This document shows, in pieces, positions 34,064 to 47,400 of a stretch of DNA of 64,000 nucleotides. The first letter of the stretch is position 1; the number at the start of each line of letters is the position of its first letter. The position numbers were made by a program, and so were the translations under genes. Origin of the DNA: Corythucha ciliata (lineage: Eukaryota > Arthropoda > Insecta > Hemiptera > Tingidae); contig CM075939.1 in NCBI GenBank assembly GCA_038030265.1, forward strand, positions 8,847,253 through 8,911,252, read 5' to 3'. The notes below the pieces were generated by a model, which made no database searches, was not told where the DNA came from, and was given only the letters and a program-made list of their open reading frames with translations.

Positions 34064-34950
34064 GTGAAAGGGATAGGCAACAAAACGCACCAACTGAATG
34101 TGTCTTGCGGGCTTTTGCCTACCCTTACCCCACGGGTTACATATATTATCACTTAAAAATCACGTGACTTCCTACCTATGACTTGAAAGAGGAAAAGGTG
34201 CCCCCCACCACCACCATCAATAGATCGTGACCTCCACTATTCTAAGCTATAAGAGTTGAAGAGAGGGGGAGGAAGGTTACCGGTAAAATTTCCCTTGCGT
34301 TAGTTTCCTCATCGCGTCTTGCAAATCGCCAGGGTAAATCTCAAGAAACTACTCGAATTTTGTTATCAAAAGAAGGTCCGTTGTACCCCCGTCCCCCCCC
34401 CCCAAACCAGCAAAGAGGAACCTGAGGAGTACCCTTTGACTTTTTTGGTTGGATTTACGACCCATTTCATACGTGCAGCATCCCGTACGATGGCACCGTA
34501 TGTAGAAAGTGACCAATTTCACGTCAAAAACTGGCTATTCATTTAGGAAAACTGCCTGAAAGGAGTGAAAAAAAAATGTACATTGCCTGCGAAGCTTGAA
34601 CCCACCACGCAGTCAATCTATCGTAGAATTTGTATTACTTCCACGTTCCTGTAGGGAGTGAAACTAGAAATATGGTGTTCGTGAAAAATAAAAAAGAGTC
34701 CAAGGTGACTTTTTTTTTGTCAAAAACAGGCAATGTTACGCCCGTAGAAACGGCTTTACTGTACAGCGAGCGACTCACTCCCTAAGAAATTGTGAGCAAA
34801 CATTATCTTCACAGATAGTCAGTTTCGTGGTCGAACTGCGCTGTTTTACAGGCTGGTATTCAGGTTTCAAGGCGAAAAGTAAATTTTGATGGCTATGAAT
34901 TCGTCTAATACTCCATTTTGGGGCCTATAATTCATGTATGTCTCCCTGGA
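34064..34950 (+). repeat. Diverged 0.9 kb dispersed repeat, copy 1
   Basis: Begins with a hairpin (GGATAGGCAACAAAACGCAC ... TTTGCCTACCC) and shares ordered blocks with 41556-42250: AATTTCCCTTNCNT, GTTTCCTCATCG..TCTTGCAAAT, GCTTGAACCCA..CGC..CAGTCAAT, TAGTCAGTTTCGTGGTC and CTGTTTTACNGGCT. Noncoding; the element type is unknown. Confidence 0.6.
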
Positions 34951-35107
34951 GAACACCCTTCCACTGATCCTACTCATTGGGTCTCCGTGATTTTCCAATT
35001 CGTCAATAAAAGTGGCATCTCCTCCTCAAAAGTGCACTAACGGCCGCGATTGATTGGGTGGTGGGGGGGGGCACTAAATATTGAGACGATCGCGTCACAA
35101 ATTTACC

Positions 35108-36456
35108 AAAAATGAATCAATCGTTTGTTTACGTTTGTTTAGTCAAAATTATTATCGTTTGTTTTACCATTTCGTGTACGATTTTTTAGTAAAACAGTAT
35201 GTGTCGGGCTAAGTTCACGCAACCGGACACATAGCCGAAATCGTTCGTTTCGCGTAATATTTCGTCTCGATCTCGTTTGTTTACGTTTGTTTAGCCGAAA
35301 TTTTCGTTTTTTCAACATTTCACTGACGGTTTTATTCAAAAAACTGTGTATCGGGCTAACTTCGCGCAACCCGATAGTCAGCCGGTATCGTTTATTTCGC
35401 GGCATATTCCGTCTCGATCTCGTTTGTTTACGTTTGTTTAGCATTACATACACGTTTTTTTTATTATTAATAAAATAAAAAAAAATAAAAAAACACACAC
35501 ATTGGGTTGGGCTAACTCACGCAACCCGACACATAGGCTGCAACGCTTGTAGAGCCGCATATTCTTCTCGTTCTCGTTTGTATACGTTTGTTTAGTGTAA
35601 ATTTTTGTGAATTTTCCATTTTATATTACGTTACACAATTAAAAAAAAAAGAAAAAAAGTTCTATGATGACCCTTGAACAACTGATTTAGGGCCGTGAAT
35701 CAAGTTGCTTGAACCTGACCTCACACAAATGTTCATGTCAAACAATTTTCTTCGAGAGGCCGAGCTGAACAGATGATTTTGGTCATGTGTCAGATGGGCA
35801 TGGACTTGGTTTACGTGTTCGTACCGAGCAGAGTTGTACAGCAAGCTAAACAAACGAAGAATTTGGCTAAACAACCGTAAACAAACGGGAACGAGGCAGA
35901 ATATGCCACGAAGCAAACGACATTTTGCCCAACATGGACAGTTTTTTAAAAATAAAAACGCATATGAAATGGTAAAAAAACGAAAATTTTGGCTAAACAA
36001 ACATAAACGAACTAGATAGAGAAAGAATATGGCGCGAAACAAACGATTGCAGTCATGTGCCAGGTGTCCCTGGACTTGGCCTATTACACATACTTATGTT
36101 CGTATCGAGCAGAGATGTTCAGGAAGCAGAACAAACGAAAAATTTGGCTTAACAAACGTAAACAAACGGCAAAGAGACAGTTTATGCCACGAAACCGGCT
36201 ATGTGTCGGGTTGCGTGAACTTAGCCCGACACACAGTTTTTGAATAATATCGTATATGAAATGCTAAAAAAACTAAAATTTCTGATGACAACCGCAAAAA
36301 AATGAGATCGAGACGGAACATGCCACGAAACAAACGATTCCGGCTATGTGTCGGGTTGCGTGAACTTAGCCCGACACGTACTGTTTTTCGAAAAAATCGT
36401 ACATGAAATGGTAAAAACGATAATTTTGGCGAAAAACAAACGATTGATTCATTTTT
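35108..36456. mobile_element. Second foldback-like element, diverged relative of 8513-10794
   Basis: Ends AAAAATGAATCAATCGTTTG (35108) and its reverse complement (to 36456). The left part runs in CGTTTGTTTAG orientation and the right part, from about 35840, in CTAAACAAACG orientation, as in the larger element. Hairpins here have GTGTCGGG...CCCGACAC stems, at about 35197, 35347, 35505, 36190 and 36347. The loop sequence stays like that of the first element. No transposase; open frames come from the repeat. Confidence 0.65.
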
Positions 36457-36537
36457 CGGTCAATTTTCAGACGTCTGTCGTGCCAGGTTCACATGCGTGA
36501 TCGACGCCTTCCATTTTTCTCTCCTTGAACACGGGTG

Positions 36538-36600
36538 ATATGGAAAGATAGGCAACAAAACGCACGACCTGTACGACGTGCGTATTGTTGCCCGCGTATT
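36538..36600 (+). repeat. Hairpin repeat, third copy
   Basis: AGGCAACAAAACGCACGAC pairs with GTGCGTATTGTTGCC around a 6-9 nt loop, nearly perfectly. The same hairpin begins the repeats at 34064 and 41556. Only the hairpin head seems to be present here. Confidence 0.65.
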
Positions 36601-38444
36601 ACCAACCCCAAAGGACGAAATTCCTTCGGTAAAACAAACGTGACTTAACGAAGTGACATGGGTGGCTTAACCCCCCCGCTCCTCCACCACCAGAGTGCTT
36701 GAGATTTCTTCCAGCCAATAGATATGGATCCTGAAAGGGGTGGGGTTGGTGGTTAAGAATAACGGTCGAGTTTTATTTTCAGTGTTGGAAAAATGGTGCT
36801 TTAGCGAAGTGACCTAGAACTTTTTCAAGCCTAAAAAAACCTCACGACTGATGTGAGCAATTTTTGCGGCGAAATTATTAGTGTTTGTCTCCCCTTTCCC
36901 TTCCACAGTTTCCTCTTTTCCCTGAGTAAAACTGGAGGGTTGCTTGGGTTACACGTACGTTTATCAGGCTCCGAGCTCTTGCCAAGAGCTTTCGTGTGTG
37001 CGCGCGCGAGATTGTTTTCTTTCCACACATGACTCCCCTCTCCCCCGCTTGACACCCATCCCACAACACATAGCCACCTTTGTTTGAGTGTTTTCGCATT
37101 TTATAAAATAAAGGCCGGGGTAAGGGAGCTCGCAGCAACAAAATCGTGCAGTAGTAAAACTGTGGGAATTTTATGTAATGTGCACGTGACGAATAAAGAA
37201 ATAAATAAAAATTAAAATCGAACAAAGCGGAGACCTGTAGACCGGCGCGGCGTGAGGAGGGGCGATAATGAAACCCTCAACGCGCGAGAGGAAAAAAAAA
37301 AGCTTCGTCCCTATTTGAAGGGTGAAGGCGGTTTTATTTTTATTTTTTAAAGGCTTCCACGATGCCCGCAACGTGACGATTTGCACGTTTAAAATCCCTA
37401 ACGCACGTTTCGTCTCTCCGTCAGAGTTATCTAATTATTCGCGTGACGCACGGTTTTTTAACGCGTTCGTCGGCGTGGAAGGAAATAAAAAAAAAAATCG
37501 ACCCCGTTTTTATAATTTTACTCGCAAAAGGGACGCCCTATAAACCCTTATGGAACTCGTCTGTTTTTATGCCTTAAAATGGAATAAAAAACTCCGTTTC
37601 TCCCCTTTACACGTGTTGGAAGAATAAATCAGCCTTTTCTGTTTGGTTATACATCAAATGGAGGAGGGGGTTCAGAAGGAGATCCAATTTTTCCCTCGTA
37701 CCCCCTCCCCCTTCCGTCGTCACCAACGATATCCTTTCCGTTTCCTTCTTCAATAAATTTCCATTCCACCGGAGATCCTGTCTGTGGCATTCAAACTTAT
37801 GTCGACATAAGGGAGGTGGGGAGAGGTTTTTTTCTCAGCGTCAACAGTCATGAAAGGTGTCTCGTTGATGAATTTCAGTAAATTTCCTTTTCCTTTTTTA
37901 TTTTTATCGCGTATTTGTTGACCGCAGTTGTAATAAAGGGGGAGATAAGTGACTTTTACCGCTCCACCTCGCTCTTTACTCCCCCCCCCCCTTCCAAACA
38001 CATACACATCTTGACCGTAAGGTTTTCCTCTTTGTATGCGAAGAAAAAAAAATGTTTCTGTTTGATCATGGAAATGGGGATTGGGGGGGGGGGATATAAG
38101 GGCGCATTCATGCACGCAGTAGGAGACCCTGAAGCGGGTGTCAGTCCACCCCGTTATATCGACTCAAAGCTCTCTTCACAAAAAAGACGGAACGGTATGG
38201 ATGAGGAGGAGGGGTTGGCGAGTTGCCGCGGTAACGCCCTTCACAGTCGGGGGTGGATTGAGATGACTACCACTCTCTAACCCCACCCCCGCTCCCCGGT
38301 CACGGGTAACTGCCAACGCCCCCGGTATGCCGCCAACCGAACGAGAGACCTTCAAAATCTACCACCCTCGACGGGATGGCTAGTTGGTTATGATCAACCA
38401 AGAGTGTCAGACCATGTTACAGGGAAGGAAAAGGTAAAAAAACC
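36601..38444. other. 5' flank and probable promoter/5' UTR of CDK5R1
   Basis: No coding region. Several C-runs and G-runs are present. The start codon context at 38445 is AAAAAACCATGGG, a good initiation context. No TATA box or start site could be fixed; AATAAA-like strings here are not assigned. Confidence 0.4.
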
Positions 38445-41400
38445 ATGGGAACGGTGCTTAGCTTCTCACCCAGGGAGAGGCGGCCAGTGTACACGACGAC
38501 AACAACGGCTGGTCCGACCGCCGAGTACACTTTGAACAATTTGAGTTACGAGCAGTTGAACAACGCGAAAAATCGTGAAGCGATGGCGGGTAAGCTACAG
38601 CCAGCACCACCCCCGAACAACGAAAATTCGAGAATCATTTCAGAGAAAAACGCGCTTGAAAAGTCCCTGAAAAAACACTCGCTTTTCATCAACGCCCTGT
38701 CATGGAAAAGGTTTTCAACGACCAACAATTCCAAGAAGAAAATGGAAAACAAGAACAAAAATCTCGTCTACAGACCGCCGCTAGTCGACAACATCAACCC
38801 AATAGTTGACAAAAACAAAAACATACAGAAAACCCTCTACTATCCATCCATGGTCAAATCTGCCACCATCAATTCAATACCAGCGACCGCTGCCTTTGAT
38901 TCACGTTCAAATAATCTCGCCAACAACAATACCTACAGCGAAAAGCTCGTACCTAAAGCGGTACTACTCCCAGCGGCAACGCTTCAATCCCACCATCAGT
39001 CGATCCCAGCCAAAAAGACGGTGATTCAAGCGTCGACATCGGAATTGCTCAAGTGCCTGGGCATTTATTTGCACACGAAATGCTACCGGCTGAAAGATTT
39101 TCAAGCGGGCGACGCTGTCATGTGGCTGCGAACAGTCGACCGGAGTCTCCTTTTACAGGGTTGGCAGGTGAGTTTGCGTTTTTATTTTCATTATGCCAAT
39201 TATTTTTCATCATTTTCGTCTTAAATCGCTTGATTCCACGCGATAAAAAGTCTAAATAAGCAGTTTTTTAAACGAAACACGCAAGTCTTCTCCTCTGGGA
39301 TAAAGAATGACTAATTTTTGAAAGAATTTTAATTACAGCCCTACGTGAGTGAAAGGGGGGGAGGCACAAATGTGATGAACAAAGAAGAGTTATTCACCCC
39401 CTATGCGGCACTCTACCCACTCTATTTTTCATAAAGTTAGCATAATAATTACTATTTTACCAAGAAGCCGGCGTAATTATTTACGTATTGATCGACAGAA
39501 CTTTGAAGCAGTGCCTCCCCCCCCCCCACCAATCACCGTCGAACGCTTTTAATTCTCTTTATCCCGACATTCCATTCTCCCTAAACGTCCTTTTCTTGTG
39601 TACTTAAGATTGTGGGGTGAAGGGGGGATCGCCCACGTGATAAAAATGAGGTGGGATGGGGAGAAAAACGTGTTAACCTGGAGAATTCGCGTCGATAAAA
39701 CGCGCAAGGCGGCACTTTTGGTACTTCAAAAGTTATACCGTTGAGTACTGGCAACGATCAAAGAACTGGAGGGGGAGGTAATCGGCCTCTAAAAATTCGA
39801 CGGGGCGTAAAGTGTTGAATAAATAAGTTGGAAGAAACTATAAGATAGGCCACAAACTAGCAACTTTGACCCACTAAAAAGTCTATTTAACAGACATTAT
39901 TCTCGTACAAATTGATAATTTGGCCAAGAAACCGGACGAAATCACCTCATAAAGAGCTCATTTGTGAAAGGAACTCGCTTTTTGGGGCAAGAAAACTGTT
40001 AACTTTTGCCTACCACCGCCTACAATAGATTTTTGATCCATGGAGTCGTACAGAACTGGCAATTTCGAAATATGAAAACGTATAGAACTGACAGTTTTAT
40101 CGTAGAAATTGTTAATTTGACCACTAAACAACGTCATGAACGAGTCGATTTTTGCCAGGAACTAGCACCTCAAGGCAGAAAACCGTCCAACACCCACTCC
40201 CCCCCACCACTTGTCTTGTTTTACAGTCCCAAAACTAGCAGTTTCGGACGATTAAAATGTCTACATCCAGTATTTTCGCGTAATTTGATAATTTGGCCAC
40301 GAAACTGTCAGAAATGAGGATGGGTTTTCTACTACAGGACTGACACCTGGAAAAAGTAAATCGTTTAAATCGTATAAAGTTTAAACTTTATAAAATTGGT
40401 GTTAAAGGGATAGGAGTGGTGGGGGAACTGATTTTATTTCAGGATAGTCCGTATTTTGAGGAAAAATTCCTACTGTTGACGCAACGGCGGCGTTTATTCT
40501 CCTCGCCTCGAACACGTTGTGACGGGGAACCACCTCATGGACAGTCGATTTCTGCTAGGATAACTCATCACACTTCATGGAAGAAAACTGCGTCAAAGCT
40601 TCCCCTCCCCTACCACCCTTTATCTTGATTTTCGACCCAAAATTGGCAATTTCGACCAGTTAAAACCGTCTAGAAATGACAGTTTTCGCGTAGAAATCGA
40701 TATAGTTGGGCCCCGAATCGACCTCATCAAGTCACGTTTTCCACAAGGAACTCACACCTTGTGTCGGACAATCGTCAAAGCTCCCCTCACCTTCACCACC
40801 GCCACCTCTACTACCGTGATCTTGCTTAAAAAACGGGAAAATTCGACGGGTGAAAAAGTCTGTAACGTGACGTGTTTCTCGTACAGAAAGTGATTTTGGG
40901 GCAACGACCCCCCCCCCCTTCTGTGGGAATTTGTATGCTTCGAGCCAGAAATGAAACGTCAAAGCTCCCTATCTGAAATTTTGATAAAAAATCTGTTAAT
41001 TTCGATTATTACCTACGTCAGAAACTGACAGTTTTTCCATATAGACAACGGACACTAGGTTGGCCGCCAAACGTAATATTTAATTATTTCCCCCAGATGA
41101 GCGGAAAATGAGAATTTTCCGAGATATTAGATTCAAGAACTGGCACTGTGGGCCAATGAAACACTAACCTGTAACTGACAGTATGAGAAAGTGATAAATT
41201 GTCCACGAAACTGAGCGAAATCACCTCATAATGACACGTTTTCTACTCCGGACCCATCTGGAACAAGAAATACCACTAAATCCCTCTACTTACGCCCCTT
41301 TTTTAAATTTGAAAAAAAAGTGGCGATTTCAGCCAATAAAGACGTCTAGAACTGACAGGTGTAAAGGACACATTTTTTTGCTAGGAACTCGCACCTCGAA

Positions 41401-44400
41401 GCCCCCCCCCCCCGGACGATCACACCCATTTTGATCTCAAAACTGGTCATTTTGACCAATAAGAACGTCTAGAACTGGCAGCTTTCCTTGTACAAAATTC
41501 AGTTCAAAACTGTCCGCAGATGAGCCCGGAAAAACATGAGACCTGCTAGCGGGGATAGATAGGCAAGAAAACGCACGACATGAGAGTGTTTGGCGGGTTG
41601 TTGCCTACCCTTTCCCTGCGGATTCCATGAGTAAAAGAAAACACGCATGGCTTCCCACCGGAGGACAAAAATGTGCTCCCCCCCCCCCCAAACAGATTGT
41701 GATTTCTTCCTGTATAAAATTTTGGAGTCTTTGAGAGGGGGGGGGGACTTAACTGCGGAATTTCCCTTACTTCCGTTTCCTCATCGAGTCTTGCAAATAG
41801 CCAGTGAAACTGACAAGTCATTGGTCCTCGAATTTTTATTTTTTATCCCCAAATTTTTATTTTTTAGTCGAAAAACGTTTCATTTCACGCCAAAATCTGA
41901 CCATCCATTTAGTGAAGTGAGTAAAAAAAAAAAACTCAAAATTGTTGGCTATATGGAGCTTGAACCCAACGCCACACAGTCAATTTGCATTTTCAAAAAC
42001 CTAGCAAATGACAATTTTGCCTCCGTTGAAACGGCTTGACTGTACCGCGAGCAACAGAGCATCAGAAATTGTGAAAAATAGCCAAAATGCTAACTTATCA
42101 TCATAGAGGCAAGACAGTCAGCTTCGTGGTCAAACTATGCTGTTTTACTGGCTAATATTCACGTTTAAAGGCGAAACATAGTTTCTATAATTATAGCAAT
42201 ATGGTCGAATAGTCCATTTCGACTATAATTCAAGTATGGCCCAAGTCTAATTCAAAACTTGACAAGAAACCCCGTTAGTTTTCCATCACGATAATTATTG
42301 ACAATTTTACCACGGAAATTAAAAAACTTCAAAATTTAGGCCCCAAAAATGACACCATTCTTACGATTTAATTGTTTTTCCTGTGGAGTTTGGACTCACC
42401 CCCTTCCCACCGGCACCATTACACAGCTTACCACAGCACAAAACTGGTATTTCAGGATCTGAATTTGTATTTTTCGGTAATAATGAAGCTGACAATTTAG
42501 CCTTCATGTAATGTATCCTCCCACCTTAGTACTCAACTAGTATCAATCGTATGTTCCGTAATAAAACCGAATAAATATACAACGAAATAAATGGAATATT
42601 CCTGTTTTTCTCAAATTAGAACACCCTTGACATTTTAACTTTTTAAATAAATTAAAGGGCGCTTTTTTTTATGCTTAGCTGCCCCTCTTCAGGCCTGTGA
42701 AAAGAAACAAGCCACCGTATTTCTAGTAGGGCAAATGTAATTAAATGGTGCCGTCTCTTTCCGGTCAATATTGTGATTTCGGGACGGATAGCAATTTTAA
42801 TCACTACAGACCGCTCAAAAAAAAAAAAAAAAAAAAAATTAACGAGGCATTCCCGCCCTCACCGGTCGTCTGCCGAAGCGTGAAAAAGTATTAAAATCCA
42901 CGGGGCTTATCCAAGCGGAAAACTCGCTTTTCTTTGTTCTCAGAAGGACGAAAAGAAAACGCTTTTCCTCGGTGAAAAGCTGTTCTCACTCCTAATTTAA
43001 CTTTTAAAAAATGTTAAAAATGCAAGCCTCCCCCCCCCCTTCTTTCATCATTCATTTTGCGCGTCAACACGTGCAGGCCACGACAGTTCCGGAAGGTGGT
43101 TCGTGTGTTGTGTGGTAGTTGCGATGTAGGGAGGGTGGGTGGGTGGGTGGGGGGGAATGTAGAGACATAACAAAAAGAAAATTATTTATGTGGGTCATTT
43201 TGAGTTGTTTCCCAGTTTGGCCGTGACTCGAGACTCGAATCAATAGCGCTATATACGTACGACTAGCCCTTCACCGCCACCCGACAACAACAGCCACCTT
43301 TTAAAGGGATGCCCGGTTGGAAGGCTCGGCGTGCAGTGGTCTGTGGGAAAGGGGGGGGGGAACGGGTTGAGACACAGACCACTTGTGAAAGTAAAGACAA
43401 AAAAGGCGCCTCTCGCGTAACTCCATTACTTAAATGATAGGAAAGACGGGTGGTGGCGGTGATGGTGGTGTTAAAGGGATGAAAACATTGTTGGAAATAA
43501 AAGAAAAGGGCTGTGAAGAATTTTAGGGGGGAAGGGGTCCTTTGGGATTTCTAGCGTGTCTATAAAAATGTTGAAAATCAAGGAACGTAGGAGAAATCGA
43601 TCGGTTAGCTCTACCGTGAAGAACATTAAAAGGTTTTCAGTATCTCAAAAATCTAAATATTTAAACAACAAAATACTGACAGGCAGTTCATGCGAAGCTA
43701 AAAAAGGGTCAAAATCATGAATAAATGTTGTTTTCAAGCGTCTAGAAGCTCTTAATTTGTTCAATTCCTCAACTTTCTTCACTTTAAAGGCTTTGAATTG
43801 ACTCGGTTTCCCACTTTAATCCGCACAGCCTGAAACACCTGCTTCTCGTGTATTGCGCCGTTGCGGGTCATCCATAGGGGGCATCCCTTTATACACAGGT
43901 AACGAACATAATTACCTTCGCGTGATTGTAAGGAACGGGGTGGGGGCACCTGTACTTCTTCCCTTACTTTTTATTATACCGTGTCAGAATTGAATCATTG
44001 TTGTGGTTTTCTCACAATATAAATCGTTATTATACCATTGCAGAAATGACAACTAATAAAAAGTCGTCGTAACTCCCGTACAACAAGAGATGAGAAAGGG
44101 TCAAGTGTAATCGTGGGGGGGGGGGGTGCGAGGAGAGTGGCCCTAGGATCAACCTGTACACATTTCCTGCCTGCAAGGATCACGGGTGAGAGGGGGAGGA
44201 ATGACGTCATTTCAAGGAATCGATGGGACTTAGCTTGTTCTCTCCTCTCAGTTTCACCCACGTGAGCGTGGGTGAGAAAAGCTGGGATCTCATCGCTTTC
44301 AGCACTGAAATTTTTGTCATTCCTCCCCCCCCCTCACCCACAGGAATCGACAGGAAATACGAAGGCGTAATGTGAAAGAGAACAAGAGATGTCTCACCTC

Positions 44401-47400
44401 CCTAGGTGTCACAACACTCTTGGCTTCTTTGTACGAAATTGTTTCAAAATGGCACTTTGGCCAGATAAGATAATTTTAGAGGCCTAATCACAACATTTTC
44501 GACCAAATATACAATGAGAGAACTTAGTTTACAGACTATTTCTGACTTCGACAGGAAAAATGGCTGACTGGCTGGTTATGCAGTGCGTTATGCCAGTTGA
44601 TAAGGCAAGACGTTTCAGATTCGCGGTAAAAAAAAATAGCTTATCATATTCACGGGTAAAATAGAAAAAAACGCTCAAACAGCAGCGAGAAAAGCATTAA
44701 TATTGAGCGCTTATTGAGAGAACGCGCAAATTTGCCAAAAAAAAGGGGAAACATCGTTAATCCACAACTAAAATTGTGACAAAAAAATTACATCAAAAAC
44801 ATTTAGATAATGGGTCAATTGGCTCATTGGCGGCTGAAATGAAAATAAAGCGCTAATCTGGTTCTAAAATTTAGAAAAAGCGTTAATTCATGACAAAAAT
44901 TTAGAAAAAGCAAAAGTTTCGTGGGGTGGAATGGGAAAAATTGCTACATTTAAAGGCCAAACCGATAAACGTGAGAAAAAGCAATAATTCACGGCCGAAA
45001 TGGAGAAAGAGTGCCATCTCACCCCGACTTTGAAGGCCCGCCCGGGCCTTCTTGGCAGTCTGAGCCAGTGACTGATTCTGAGCAAATGGCTGATTCTAAG
45101 TAAAATGACAGATTCTGAGGAAAATGAGCAAAAGGAATATGAGCGTTAAGAAAAGGAGCAGAAGAATACATAAGAGCGAATGCGTTACTGTGGGAAATGA
45201 CCGATCCTGATAAATATACCTGATTCGGATAAAAATGGCTGACTCTGTTCAAAATGTACGATTCCGAGAAAATTGGTTCATTTTTATGAAAATGGCAGAG
45301 TTAAACGGCTGATCAAGGAAGCGGATTCTGATAACAATGTATGTTTCTCATAGGAATATGGCCAGTTCGGCAGCTCAAATGACTGTCCACGAGTACTGTA
45401 GTCAAGAAACAGCATCTCGGTCCAAAAAAAAGCTCTTAAACAGCAAAATAGATGTTTTTTCCGAGGGTGGAGACGAAATTCAGCGACTATTTATACTCTG
45501 CAATTCCACCTCATGGGCATTGTGACGTCGCCAAGTAACTATAGCCCCTTCCATTAATCATGTTTTAGGACTAATGCCCTCATATTTATGAACGTTCCTT
45601 GAAATTCATTAGAACAGATAGCTACTGTGTACTGTGGCTGGTTATGGCCGCGTGGGAAGCTTTGGATGCGGAAGGCTATTCTTAAAATGAAAAAATTGTC
45701 TGAAACAAACAAACAAACGTTATCTTCACCTAATTCATTGCATATCTTTGCAACTAATATATTTGGCTTGTTGGCCCTCAAAAACGCACCAAATAAGAAA
45801 CCATCCGATCATGGAGCTCACTAGTCGGCAGGTAAAGGGCCGTTTTGTCATTAACACGAAAATAGGCCTGAAAACCACCAATTTAACCCGAAAAACAGCA
45901 ACATTTAATGAGGAGAATCTCTTATTTTCGGCCACTAATCTGGTGATTTGAATACGCTACGGTAACATCCGCTACATTCCTGCAACTACAAACACGTACA
46001 GTCTTTTCTCCCCCCATCACATCTTCTCCAGCCCATCTATCTTCTCACACTCGTACAATAAGGCCAGGGAATGGCCCAGGATCCGCAACATTGGTCCAGA
46101 GCCCAATTAACGGTTTTCGGGCGACTTGTTTTTGAGTTATAAACTGCGAACTAAGTTGTAATTAATCGATATTCTCAAGGAGATACCAATAATGAAGAAT
46201 GTAGCGAGAATTCTACTTCATCGGGTCGTGGTGTTTGGGTGAGGGGAAGGGAGGTTGAAGCTTGTTTACGAAGCTCTCACACACAAGGGGGGCTCCAATG
46301 GGTCTTTGTCCTCTAACTCATTCACCCCCCTCCCTCTTCTCTCAGATTCTCTCGCTTTTTTTTTGTCACCAGAGGAGGTCCCCCACTGAGCGATAAATAA
46401 AATCGACGGATCTTAAAAGAGTCCTGAAAGACGCTTCCGTATTTATTTGATGATAAAGAAGAAGAAGAACAGAGACGCGGAAACGATGAGCCAACCAGCG
46501 TCGTCATCAGTCACGTTTTCACCCCCCCTCCCTCCACCAGCAGAAACCAATCTTTTCAGAAGCTTTTCCGCCAAACCAATCACCATCCCTACCACTATCA
46601 CTAGGAAGGTGAACGATCTTCATGATAAAACCAACGTATGCATCATTATAGGCTCTACGGATATTTTATTCGGTTTTTTGGTGAGAGTGTGGGAGGGTCG
46701 AAAGGTTTTTATTCTGAGCGGCCCTTAATTTGGGTCACTAGGGCGAAACCTTTTCAGCTATCTCGTGCCGATCTTTGTGTTCTATTTAATTTTTTTTTTT
46801 TTTCAAGATGATCATGCGTTGCTTCGTTCACTAACGCTGATGCACGCCAGGGAACAGAAAGTTCGCTGAACTTTTAAATTACGTTCCTTTATAAGGCGTT
46901 CGCCAAATGTTATCTCAACCCCCGCGATTCACTATTTATAATCAATTCCTAGTGGCTGGGGGGGGGGGAAAGAAGGTGAAATTCAAATATTGCCAAAGCA
47001 CCGAACACGCAGCCCACCACCGCCATCACCCGCGCATAAATACATATACCCCTGAATCATCCTTGTCGAGAAATCTCGCTTTTCTTCCCAATTTATTCAC
47101 CTCCCTCCACCCCTCATCACACAAGCAGTGCGTGTTCAGCAAATAAAAAAAAATCACCCCCTCTCCCGGAAGGGGGAAGGCGAATCCACGGAAGTTTGAA
47201 AAATAAGAAAGAGTTTTAAAGGTCAGAGAGGAGGCGCTTTCCACGATGTTTCGAGATCAAATCAATGGAAGGAAACTCCGGGCTCTTCTACGTTTTAACG
47301 ATATTTTGTAATGAAAAGGTTAAAAGTCAACCATTCCGCCCTTCTTTAATGAGAAATCTCGGGTTTTTGGAAAAAAAATAAAATAAAATAAAAAGATGCT

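Noticed and set aside
37750..38280. Opposed 121-codon ORFs just upstream of CDK5R1
   Set aside because: They overlap on opposite strands, run through C- and G-runs and have no domain; more likely 5' flank.
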